Below the pieces are notes generated by a model. That model saw only the letters and a program-made list of their open reading frames with translations, made no database searches and was not told the DNA's origin. This document shows, piece after piece, positions 34,190-44,812 of a stretch of 64,000 nucleotides of DNA. The stretch spans positions 95,460,756 through 95,524,755 of the forward strand of contig CM060731.1 of assembly GCA_030704615.1 (NCBI GenBank), written 5' to 3'. Source of the DNA: Takakia lepidozioides. Lineage: Eukaryota > Streptophyta > Takakiopsida > Takakiales > Takakiaceae. A program made the translations under genes and the position numbers. Numbering within the stretch: position 1 is the first letter of the stretch; every line of letters starts with the position of its first letter.

Positions 34190-34940
34190 AGGTAATTCGG
34201 AGCGCTGCACGATGGAATTCCGGCGCCGGATTTCCATCCTGCAGGTAATTCGGAGCGCAGCAGGATGGATATCCGGCGCCAAATTTCCATCCGCGGAGGA
34301 AGGGCGGCGGTGGAAATTTCCCTCATGCAGGTAATTCGGAAGCGCGCGGATGGAAATCCGGCGCCGAATTTCCATCCGCGGAGGTAGGGCGGCGGTGGAA
34401 ATTTCCCTCATGCAGGTAATTCGGAAGCGCGCGGATGGAAATCCGGCGCCGAATTTCCATCCGCGGAGGTAGGGCGGCGGTGGAAATTTCCCTCATGCAG
34501 GTAATTCGGAAGCGCGCGGATGGAAATCCGGCGCCGAATTTCCATCCGCGGAGGTAGGGCGGCGGTGGAAATTTCCCTCATGCAGGTAATTCGGAAGCGC
34601 GCGGATGGAAATCCGGCGCCGAATTTCCATCCGCGGAGGTAGGGCGGCGGTGGAAATTTCCCTCATGCAGGTAATTCGGAAGCGCGCGGATGGAAATCCG
34701 GCGCCGAATTTCCATCCGCGGAGGTAGGGCGGCGGTGGAAATTTCCCTCATGCAGGTAATTCGGAAGCGCGCGGATGGAAATCCGGCGCCGAATTTCCAT
34801 CCGCGGAGGTAGGGCGGCGTGGAAATTTCCCTCATGCAGGTAATTCGAAAGCGCGCGGATGGAAATCCGGCGCCGAATTTCCATCCGCGCAGGTAGGGCG
34901 GTGCGCCAAATTTCCCTCAAGCAGGTAATTCGGCGCCGAT
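34190..34940. repeat. 85-bp tandem repeat with GGCGCC palindromes (element 3 centre, AB2 side)
   Basis: About seven near-identical units, GCAGGTAATT recurring at 34327, 34412 and 34497 and onward. Each carries ATGGAAATCCGGCGCCGAATTTCCAT-type palindromes (split here by description: arms ATGGAAAT/ATTTCCAT, core GGCGCC). Element 1 has only a few such units at 12310-12620, so copy number changed after the two elements parted. Confidence 0.92.
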
Positions 34941-36425
34941 TTCCCTCCTGCAGGTAATTCGGATCCCGGATGAATGGAAATTCGGCGCCGAATTTCCATC
35001 CAGCAGGTAAGTCGGATCCCGGATGAATGGAAATTCGGCGCCGAATTTCCATCCAGCAGGTAAGTCGAATCCCGCATAAATGGAAATTCGGCGCCGAATT
35101 TCCATCCTGCAGGTAATTCGAATCGGTGCCAAATGGATATTCGGCGCCGAATTTCCATTCGCCATGTATTTCTGAGCGTGGAATTACCTTCGTGCAGGTA
35201 ATTCCCAGATGAGAATTACCTTTGTGCAGGTAATTTCCAGATGAGAATTACCTTCGTGCAGGTAATTTCCAGATGAGAATTACCTTCGTGCAGGTAATTG
35301 TGGACGAAGAATTCACATCGATTGGAATTACCTGGAGGAAGGTAATTCTCATCTGGAAAGTACCTGCACGAAGGTAATTCTCATCTGGAAATTACCTGCA
35401 CAAAGGTAATTCTCATCTGGGAATTACCTGCACGAAGGTAATTCCACGCTCAGAAATACATGTCGAATGGAAATTCGGCGCCGAATATATATACGGCACC
35501 CATCCGACTTACCTGCTGGATGGAAATTCGGCGCCGAATTTCCATTTATGCGGGATTCGGCTTACGTGCTTGATGGAAATTCGGCGCCGAATCTCCATCC
35601 ACCCGAGATTCCACTTACCTGCTGGACGGAAATTCGGCGCCGAATCTCCATGCATCCGGGATTCCACCTACCTGCTGGATGGAAATTCGGCGCCGAATCT
35701 CCATCCATCCGGGATTCCACCTACCTGCTGGATGGAAATTCGGCGCCGAATTTCCATCCATCCGGGATTCCACTTACCTGCAGGATGCAAATTCGGCGCC
35801 GTTTTCCCATCTGTGGAAGTTTTTATGTTGGCCAGTTTTCGGTCTGACCCCCCGACAAGACTTCCTTTGGGGGGGGCCCGGATGGAAATTCGGCGCCGAA
35901 TCTCCGTCCATGGGATGTTCTCTGTCGCACACTCGCCGGCCTCTGCGCCCGAGGCGACTTCATCCGGGCGTCCCCTGTTCGATATTCGGTGCCGAATTTC
36001 CGTCCGGGGGTTGAAATGTGACGGCCAACTGCAGGCCACTCCCCCCTCCCCGACTGCATCCGAACCGCCCCGGATGGAAATTCGGCGCCGTTTTTCCATC
36101 TGGGGATGTTTTTATGCCGTCCAGTTTTCGGCCTGACCCCCCGACACGACTCCCTTTGGGGGGCCCGGATGGAAATTCGGCGCCGAATCTCCATCCAGGG
36201 GATGTTCTCTGTCGCACACACTCCGGCCTCTGCGCCCGAGGCGACTTCATCCGGGCTTCCTCTGTTGGATATTGGGTGCCGAATTTCCATTCGGGGGTAG
36301 TAATGTGAGGGCACGGTGCTGGCTTCTCCCCTTCAACCGTCATCATCCGGACGGCCCCCCACTTTCTGACTGCATACCGTTGGCAGTTATTGCGCAAAGA
36401 CCAGGGGCCGCATTCCGGAGACAAG
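34941..36425. repeat. Quasi-palindromic centre of element 3 between AB2 and TPase3
   Basis: 34941-35160 and 35465-35800 carry GAAATTCGGCGCCGAATTTC palindromes spaced by about 60 bp, arranged as mirror images around a dyad at about 35310. 35800-36330 carries about one and a half units of the higher-order repeat seen in element 1. The region separates two divergent genes and is the only place for their promoters. 36426-36732 is the transposase 5-prime region and shows no clear motif. Confidence 0.85.
35165..35466. repeat. Large dyad: about 135-bp near-perfect inverted repeat
   Basis: Left arm 35165-35299 and right arm 35320-35466 consist of GAATTACCTTCGTGCAGGTAATT-like blocks (themselves short inverted repeats of TTACC/GGTAA) joined by CCAGATGAG spacers. 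The right arm is the reverse complement of the left with a few changes; a spacer of about 20 bp separates them. Could form a long hairpin or cruciform. Confidence 0.9.
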
Positions 36426-36732
36426 GTTCATTAACACTCTGACTGTGGATTTTTGAGATAGTTGGCTCCCTGGATTTGGATCAGGCTTCGTCGCTCGGAC
36501 AAATCGGCATCGCATTCATTCCCATCGCTGCACCCCCTTCTACCAGGGAGCTTCCCCGCACGCCATCCTGGCAGTCTTGTGTGCACATCTCCCATGGCGG
36601 AAAACCCGAGCGCTACAGTGTACTGCCCTCCTCACGAGCATAGAGCTTCATTTCCGTGCAGAGGGGACACCTGCCGGGTGATGGAGAAATATCTGTGCGT
36701 TCGATACCACCTGAAACCGGGGTCGGTTTTTT

Positions 36733-39700
36733 TTGGAGGAGGAAAGGAAGGACTCAAACGGCCTTGTTGTCGAGAGTATTGTTGTGCTCCACGATGATTT
36801 CGGCGATGGCAGGGAATGGCGAGTTCCACCATCGGACAGCGTCATATACAGGGCTGTTGGGGACTTCATTTGCCCGCCAAATGCACCGTCTATCCTGGCG
36901 CCTTCCACGAAACAATCCGCGAATCAGAGAGTGGGTACCTCAAAGAGAGAAGTCCGCAACGAAGTAAATCCAGAGCCGAACCCATCCATGAAGACGACCG
37001 AGAACCGGGTTGTTCACAACCTGTCCGACTCAGACGAGGTCATGGAAGTTCCGAGGTCGTCCTGGAGATCAGGCAAGTCCTCAATGGACGTCAGTGGAGG
37101 AGGGAGTCATATTCCCAGCACGAGCACCGCAGTTCGATCTATTCTAGAAATTCTGCGAGGGCTTCACCTGGAGGGACACCGGTCGGAGCTGGCCGGGCTG
37201 GACTACAGCAAGTTCGCAATTAAATCGGTTACATGCCTTCCCGCCGACGTCGACGGTAATATCTTCTTTGAGTTCCCTCCTCGGGCGGACTACTCGAGGG
37301 CGTCCGGAATGTTGACAGATATGGATAGAAAACATGACGGTCATCCTTGGTGCGTTACCAAAACCACCAGCATGAAGATGCTTGATGGTGTGCGGGTGCG
37401 CTACGTTGTTTGTGCGGGCGCGTTGCGGTGTTTCTCCCCAACTTGCTTCCACTTTAAATCCAGAGGTCACAGGAACAAGACCGATTGGACAGGCACAGCT
37501 CACCAACCATTTCGAGCTCAGGAGAAGGTTCCGAACTCCACATTTAAGTGTGCGCATTGCAAAGAACCACCACACTGCATGTCTGTTTGTAATGCCAAGC
37601 AGTTCTATGTGTTGCACCGTTTCCCTGACCTCACCCGAGCTTGCATACACGTTGGTTCCCATTGTCACAAATTGGCGAGGGGGAACTCGCGGGAGGCTGC
37701 CCACGAAGCAGAGCAGCTCGTTCAGGAGGAGGTTAAGTTGAGACCGGGTGCCAAACCCAAACAGATACAGCTCCAAGCCGCCCATAAGATGGCATTGGCC
37801 AGAATTATGTCGGAAGACGGCTCCGATAGAGTTCCTCTCGACGAGAAGGAAATGGAGGCATTGCTGGAGTCGGTGTCCCACGTATGTTCACCGAATGTCC
37901 GAAACCACATTGTCTCATGCAAACAAAAAATTGGGCGTGGCTCGGATATGCACTCCATTCTGGAGGTGAAGCGACGATGTGGATATGACTACATTCATGG
38001 AAGTAGGTTTCCAGGACAAGGGACTGAGGCAGATCGTTGTTTCGTATTCAAAATGTCCACGTGTGGACCTGGCAGTGGCGTCAAACTGGTCGACAGGATG
38101 ACGAGTGGGAACTTGTCAAACAGTTGGGTCATGTTCGACCATATCAAGCGAATTACAAATCACCAGTGGGTGACAATGGGTGCACATGTCTACGACACCC
38201 ACTGCAGGATGCTAATGACAATTGCTATTTGTGAGATGAAAGGAGAGGACACACAATCGGAGATGCTTCTTTGGCAGGGAATAAACGAACAGATGGCCAA
38301 GGCGGGATTGCCCCCTCCCAATTTCCGTGGTTTCATGGCGGACAACGCACAAGCAAATTGGGCTGCCATCCGAAGGGTGTACGGGCAAGACCCCAATGTT
38401 CCCATGGAAGGCAAGGAGAGATCTTGTGGGTTCCATTTTCTGCAGAGCCTTTCGCAGTACACAACCAGGCTCGTGGCGCCAGATTTCAGAGAGGAGCACC
38501 GTTCCATGTGCCTTGCGTGGAAGCGCGCTCCCACCTTGGATGATGCAGAGACACAGTTTGCATGCATACGGGCTTGGTGGACATCGTCAGGTGCTGTAAG
38601 GAAATCAGACGAAGGAGCAATGGTCAGTTGGCTAGCATGGTGGCATTATCGTTTCCTCCAGTTCGGCGACTATATGCGGGAGGTGAGTTGCACGAATTCG
38701 CGTCCCGTTGGATATTATTCTTGGCCATATTTGTAACTTGCTTGTAACCTCAACATGTGCTTGTGCAGGAAATGTGTCTCGACTCCGACACCGACATGCC
38801 CACGACAAACATGGCCGAATCAGTGCACTCTTCCTGGCGTGCCTCCTCTGCGGCGCATCTGGTGGACATCCTCACTGCCACAACGGAGGACATTGTGAGG
38901 TCAATTATGCAGCAATGCAGGTACAACGAGTTCTTGAAAGGGAAACAGTGGGGCTTGGGGCCGGACAGGCAGGAAATGCTGATGCGGACTGCCTCCAGAT
39001 CGAAGAATCCTCGGAAGTGGGCGGCGGCCTTGCGAGAGGGCCTTCGGGACACGCCATTGCTGCGAAGAGGCCAACATTTGGAAGGAGATGTTCATACCCG
39101 TCCAGTGAGACGAAGACTTGACGAGGCACCTGGCGGAGAAGAGGATTCATGGCGAGCTGACAAGAATATTCGCACGCTCCCTCGTGGTCCGGTGATGTTG
39201 TCCGAGGAGGTCTCGTCGAGCACCGGAAGTCCTGCACGTTCAAGATCGCCATCTCCTTTGAGCACAGGGCGCGTGCCCCTGCAACATAACGAGCCATCTG
39301 TAGTAAAGCAATACAACATTCCCATTGTGGAGACAAGAGTGTCGGAGTCACAGTGGAGAATTGCGAGGACATTGCCGGCATTTCGAGGGAAGTGCTGCGC
39401 CATCCGGGTGGATACGAGAGCACGCTGTGGTGAGATGATTCGGAGGAACCCACACGGTGCTGTACCTGCACCTTGTTTCAGCGGCAGATTTTTGACTCCC
39501 ACATTTGCTCACGCCACAACGCAGACATTTTGGTTCTGTAGGCACGACATAATGACCTGTGTATTTGCAAGCCCAAGTACGGGATTCAGGGAATGCCGGA
39601 GCCTCCGGGCGTCTGGCCTGTTGCACCGGGTTGCAGCCTCTCTCAGAATGAGGCGGATGCTCTATCTGCAGCAGGATTTCGAATGGTGCAACGCACAGAC

Positions 39701-40168
39701 ATCCCGGCCCACGCATTTCCGGTTCCTCAGACCCAGCCATTGCAGACTGCTCGGTCCAGTAGAGACGGATTGGACAATTCTGCACATCCCACAATGCGAT
39801 TCGGAAGAGTGAAGAGACGACACCCTCCCAACAAGTTGAATGAGACTCGGATTGCCAATGCTCTTGGGATGGCTTGCACTATTCAGAGCTCCGTGGACGT
39901 ACCCCCACCCGGCCTTGGGCGTGTGTATCGGATGGCAACGGCCGGCTCGGCTGTACGCGACGATGTATACACAATTACGATTGGAGTGGAGCCGACTTGC
40001 AACTGTATGGACTTCTCGTTGATGGAAGCAAAGAAGGGTTCGAAGTATTATCCGTGCAAGCATCTGTATTACATTTACCTGAAGAGGTTGAGGATGAACG
40101 TGACTATTGATGACTTTATTCATGCACCGGCGTTTGAGCGTGAACGAGCTGCACAAACTCCTCCTTAG
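36733..40168 (+). CDS. TPase3: Mutator-like transposase with N-terminal zinc region and SWIM finger
   Basis: Exon 1 36733-38682, intron with GT/AG ends, exon 2 from 38769. The N-terminal half has Cys/His-rich stretches (C-F-S-P-T-C-F-H, C-A-H-C...C, A-C-I-H-V-G-S-H-C-H), probably DNA-binding. Candidate DDE core: V-Y-D-T-H-C (near 38190), M-A-D-N-A-Q-A-N-W (near 38337), C-G-F-H-F-L-Q (near 38424) and T-N-M-A-E-S-V-H-S-S-W (near 38806), matching MULE spacing with the C-x-H-type motif. The SWIM finger is C-N-C...C-K-H (about 39997-40062). Two 1-base frameshifts relative to TPase1: a missing G near 39566 and an extra T near 40130, so this copy would lose the SWIM finger unless the indels are sequencing errors. 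Role: cutting and joining the CATGAGC-type ends. It is transcribed away from AB2. Confidence 0.87.
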
Positions 40169-40339
40169 GGATTCCAGAAATCATTGATGGGGCAAACGGA
40201 ATCCTCCATATGGATATTTTCAAATGCATTTTGCTGTATCAGACTTTTTTTTTGCAGTGTAATGAAATGCACCCCAAAACTCCTGGAATGAGGCAATATT
40301 CCATTCAAACTGAGATCCAACAGAAGCAGTTGTGGGGCC

Positions 40340-40944
40340 ATTTCTGGAAAAATGGCGCCGAATTTCTCTTTTGGGGCCGAAAACTCGCTAAGTCCCAACA
40401 TGCACTGGTACCTGTGTTTGGGAAAATGGCGCCGAATTTCTCTTTTTGGGGCCGAAAACTGGCTAAGTCCCAACATGCACTGGTACCGTGTCTGGAAAAA
40501 TGGCGCCGAATTTCTCTTTTTGGGCCGAAAACTGGCTAAGTCCGAACTTGCACTGGAAAAATGGCGCCGAATTACCTGTCATGAGGGGACCTATAGCCGT
40601 GGAATTCGGCACCATTTTTCGCCAGAGAGACCTATTGCCGCGAAATACGTCGCCGTTTTTTCAGGTTACGGACCCTATTACCGCGAAATTCGGCGCCATA
40701 TTTGCACATGTCGCTGGGAATTGGCATGAGCGGAAGACGAAATTTCATGAGCACAACTGTCAAAAGTGCAATTTTTCCTTCAAGGGGCCGAATAATATAT
40801 TTGTTTTTCCTGACACATTGCATTAAATTATTGTTTTTTATTGTTTTTTATTTTCGAAATTTGTACTTCTGCTCATGAAAACCGATTGTGTTACTACTCT
40901 GCTCATGCCGCTCATGCCGCTCATGCTCATGAAATAGCAAACCT
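40340..40944. repeat. Array downstream of TPase3 and right terminal repeat of element 3
   Basis: Three to four units of about 72 bp containing AAATGGCGCCGAATTTCTC (asymmetric GGCGCC sites) plus GGCCGAAAACTGGCTAAGTCC, then single sites to 40700. 40887-40944 is the terminal repeat with GCTCATGCC units ending CTCATGAAATAGCAAACCT. Confidence 0.88.
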
Positions 40945-40953
40945 CATCCTCGG

Positions 40954-43834
40954 TTCCTCTTTAGTTCCCACATTCACTTCCCTCACCTGCTCATCAGCTG
41001 TGATTGTCCAACCAGTCACCACTTCATCCTGTAAGCTCACAGTGGCTGGTTCCTCTAGGATTTCTATTTCTCCTTCTCTTTCTTCATAGAAATGTGATGG
41101 GTAACTGCTGGTTTCCTCTTCAGTTGGTGTTGCTGTCACTACACCACAGCAGATACCTCTTAAACAACTTAGGCTTTCCAGCCGCATCTCTGCAACCTGC
41201 TCCCACTCTGGGTGTGCAGCAAATAGGGTAGCTTCCTGCTCCTCATCCAGTCCTCATTTCCAGTCATACTCTCTGACTCCTCGAGGTCTTCTTGTAGCAG
41301 GTAATCTACTAGATTTCTTTGTGGTAATTTGTATCTCGTGTATCCCATTATGCACGGTTAGTAACTGAGAATTCCAGTCATGGAATACCCTGGCCTGTTT
41401 CAGCCACGGACGTCCCAATAATAAGGAGTGAGCCTCCATGACTTCATCCATCTTCATCACAGTTACTGTGATCATAAAGATCATCTTCTGTATCTGTATC
41501 TTAACTCCTCTTATTAATCCCAATGGCTGTACACTTTGTTGATCTGCCATTGTTACTGTAAATGGGGCTGGTTTCATGTTACTTAGACCAAGCTTCTTTC
41601 TTAATTGGTCTGTCATGATATTGACTCCAGAACCTCCATCTATCAGTACATCAGTTAGTTCTGTGCTTCCAATTCTCAATTGGATTACTGGCATAGAATC
41701 ATCAAAGTCCATGACTGTTTCTCGTCCTTCCGGCTTCACATTATAACTGGTCACCTTGCTATTCAGGTCTGTGTTTCCTGTCTCCTGGGCAATTCGATTG
41801 ATTGCTTGATACAGCCTGTGCCTACAATAAGGTGCCACAGCCAATAGCTGTCCAATGGTAATCTTTGCTTTGGTCTGGCATATTACTTCAGCCAAAGTCT
41901 CTTCATTACTTTGCATGCCTGCATCTTCTTTCTTCCTTTCATCCTCACTCCCTTCTTCTTCTTCATCAGAATCAGAGGAATCTGCCACAGGAATATCAGT
42001 ACTCTTTTGCATTTCCCTTATGGTATCTGCCACTTCCTTGTGCAGTTCCTTCTCATCTTTCCAAGTCTCTTCATCTTCAGGCATATCACTGCGATCTTCA
42101 TTATCATCATCTTCCTCAGCTAGTGGAGGTATTAGTTTGGCTTTGCTTCTGGTTACTATCATTGTATTTACTTCTGGTACAACACATGGCCTAACCATGT
42201 GAGCTGCCACCACTGGGCCATCATTCACAGGAGCTCTCATCTCATTCTGGTGTCTTATCCAGAATGAACAGGCTGCCCTGCGATGTCCTGGCTGATTACA
42301 ATAGTAACATAGTTCTTCACCATTGGGTCCTCGCCCTTGGTCTGTTCTTGGATTATTTCTGTAATCTTGATTCCCGGGCTGGTAATTCCCCCTTGGATTA
42401 CCCTGATAGTTGCCTCTGGAATTTCCTTGGTAATTTCCTCTTGAATTACCTCTCCCTTCCATGCCATTGTTATAACCACCAGACCTACCATAGTGGTCCT
42501 GATCATTGTTTCTTCTTGGCTGGGGCTGCACCTGATGCACCCTTACTTGCCTAGGTTCTCTTGCAGCTGTCCTTCTGTTGTAGTAACAATTCTCAGTAGA
42601 ATGGTTATCCATTTTACAGATAGTACAGTGTTTCTCCTTCATGTGGCATTCTGTGGTGGTATGGCCTTCATTCTGGCACTTTGCACACCATACACCCTTC
42701 CTCCAATGTGTTGCAGCCTCTGTGGCATACTTCTTCAAGATTTCTTCCAATTTTTTTCATAGTTATCCCTCTTCAACTTCTCCTTTCTCTTACTCTTCCT
42801 TTTTAGTTCTTGCTCTTCTTCTTCATCTGACTCATCCTCAGAGTCCTCATCATCCTTTTCTCTCTCCTGAGCATTCCCAATTGCTCAATTCTGTTTGCAG
42901 TTTCAAATGCCTCCTCCACTGTATTATGGGGTAACATATCCACTTTCTTTTGCAACTCTGGTCTTAGTCCACTCACAAACCAAGTCTTATGTAAACCGGG
43001 TGCTGGTACTGCAGCCAGCTTTTTCATCATCAATTCCATCTTTTCCATATACTCCTCAACAGTTTCATGCTTCTTTTGCTTTAACTATTGTAAACTTCCA
43101 TACACTTCATCCTCAGTTTTACTTGTCCTGAACCTATTTCGAAATGTTGTATTCAAGCCATTCCAGGTTAGGAAATGATTATCAGGAAATCTTGCATACC
43201 ATTCACTCGCTTTCTTGATAAGTGAACAAGGAAACAATCTCATCTTGGCATCATCGCCATTCTCATTGTTCACTATACACATGTGCTCAAATTGGCTAAT
43301 GTGTACATCGGGATCCCCTTTTCCTGAATATATTGGAAAGGGTGGTTTTGCCCGTGTTGGTTGTAACGCCATCTGTGGCCCTACCTTCTGCCCATTGACA
43401 GGTGCTGGCACCCTTGCTGGTGCTGGTCCTTCTGGACCTGTTGTTTTTGTGGTGGATCTTCCACCAAGTGGAGGCCCTTGAGCACTCCCTGCTTCCGGCC
43501 CCACGATATTCACAGTATTCCCAGCTTCAATTGCACTACTTCCCACACTCCCTGTCCCCCCAGAGCCAGATCCAGGCAGCCCGCCTGATCCCCCTGAGCC
43601 GACACCTTCGTTGGTCTGTGATCCAAGTGCTCCACTTGATCCAGGTCCAACGGGTTGGGATGTCCTGGTTATAGTCTCAACCTCAGCTGTTGGGTCTACT
43701 TCTTCATACTCTTCCTCTTCCAATTTCTTCTCCCTGTTTTCATCCTCCAAGTTCTTTCCTTGGGTTTCTTCTTCACTCATGTAACTCAACTGCAATGGTG
43801 TTGGAGAGTCTGAACTCTCCGTTGGCTCTGCCAC
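40954..43834 (-). pseudogene. gag: R2 gag and protease
   Basis: Open pieces on the minus strand: 43085-43834 (acidic and Gly/Ser-rich N-terminus, then the capsid region F-P-I-Y-S-G-K-G-D-P-D-V-H-I and W-Y-A-R-F), 42803-43048 (capsid end), 41254-42750 (several C-x2-C...H...C zinc knuckles, an R-G-N-Y-Q-G-N repeat, then a retropepsin with L-I-D-G-G-S-G-V-N-I-M in place of D-T/S-G) and 40954-41187 (linker running into RT across the element 3 site). A TAG near 43085 and frameshifts near 42770 and 41240 interrupt it. The D-G-G variant at the protease active site is notable: plant relatives usually have D-T-G or D-S-G. Confidence 0.85.
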
Positions 43835-43915
43835 ATCCTCTCCTCCTTCTTCACCTTCCGCTTCAGAAACTGGAGTTCCTGCTTTTGGTGTTCCATGCCA
43901 ACTCTTATCAAAGAT

Positions 43916-44812
43916 TTATGTCAAATCTTTTATCCAGGGATGTACCTCAGATCTTTCACCTCGTGATTGATCTTCTTCTCGTACCAATTCCCTTAATCTT
44001 TCTTGCAAAGAAACAGAAGGAGTGGCATCCAACTCTAGTTCTTCCGTATGGGTGATGTACTCTTTGATCTTAATGGTGTGAGAGGTCCAGATGATTCCCC
44101 TATGTCTATTCCTCTCTCCCAAAGATATGGATAATTAGCTTTCAGATAGCTTTCTCTTTTTGCTCAATATCTCTGGCGTCTAGCTTCTCTTTCATCACTC
44201 ATGTCCCATGTCTTTCATTTCTTTTTAATGTGGCAATAACCAAAACTCTCTTCTGTAATATCTCTCGTATATGCCTGGGTTTCTTTCAAGCTTCAATGCA
44301 CCCTTGGCTATACTTGAAGTCTCCATTACCATATAACCATATGGCAAACAAGTCTGGGAAGCTGTCCTTGGTGTGAGTTTGATCCACAAAATATCCTTTG
44401 GAATCCAATTCTTTACCAGTACAAGCTCTTCATGCATATGAGTATAAACATTCACTTTTCTTTCCTCCCAGCCTTCAAACTCTACTCGCTTAATGGATAG
44501 TAAGGCTATCACATAAACCAATGTTGGTAACCACCGTGCTCTTCCTCTACAGGCTACCTGATAAATCTTTACCACTCCTTTCTCCAGACCCCATTCCGGA
44601 TCAGCATCATGCACTCGCTTAAGAATATTTTCTTTACAACCGTCTGGCAATTCCAAGAACCTTTGAAAGAATTGTTTGGACAATCTTTCTTCCTTCGTTC
44701 CACAGGGAATTTGATTCACTTCAAATTCTTTAATGGTCCAACCACCATGATCCCACCAGATGCCTGTCACATCTAGTTGTTCATGACTCAGTTCCCCAGT
44801 ATGGTCGCCAAA
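43916..44812 (-). CDS. R2 leader ORFs between LTR and gag, unidentified
   Basis: Two open stretches precede gag: 44225-44812 (the ATG at 44920 lies in the LTR) and 43916-44122. The larger has a tryptophan-rich N-terminal part (G-I-W-W-D-H-G-G-W) and a C-terminal L-W-I-K-L-T-P-R region. I do not recognise either. They could be an extended gag N-terminus broken by frameshifts or a separate leader protein. Confidence 0.45.
44793..44810 (-). promoter_or_regulatory. R2 primer-binding site
   Basis: Reads TGGCGACCATACTGGGGA on the element strand, two bases inside the 5-prime LTR. It resembles the TGGCGCC...GGGGA type seen in several plant gypsy lineages. The tRNA is not assigned. Confidence 0.65.

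Larger units (their letters stand above)
27702..40944 (-). mobile_element. Element 3: complete 13.2-kb Mutator-like transposon with divergent AB2 and TPase3
   Basis: Inverted ends: the left begins GGGGGCTGCTATTTCATGAG (27702), the right, read inward from 40944, AGGTTTGCTATTTCATGAGC. A 9-bp target duplication CATCCTCGG flanks it (27693-27701 and 40945-40953), and joining the flanks restores an uninterrupted R2 gag-pol frame. A 9-bp duplication, a DDE/SWIM transposase and long terminal-repeat structure fit the Mutator (MULE) superfamily. Contents: AB2 (minus, 27922-33960), a palindromic centre (34190-36425), TPase3 (plus, 36733-40168) and a downstream array (40340-40700). This is the only copy with both ends, both genes and a target duplication, and so defines the family. 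Confidence 0.92.

Noticed and set aside
34320-34900. CRISPR-like regular repeats
   Set aside because: Units are head-to-tail tandem repeats without unique spacers, inside a eukaryotic transposon; no cas genes.
42255-42554. Open frames opposite and shifted to R2 gag
   Set aside because: Shadows of the repetitive zinc-knuckle/RGNYQGN coding region.
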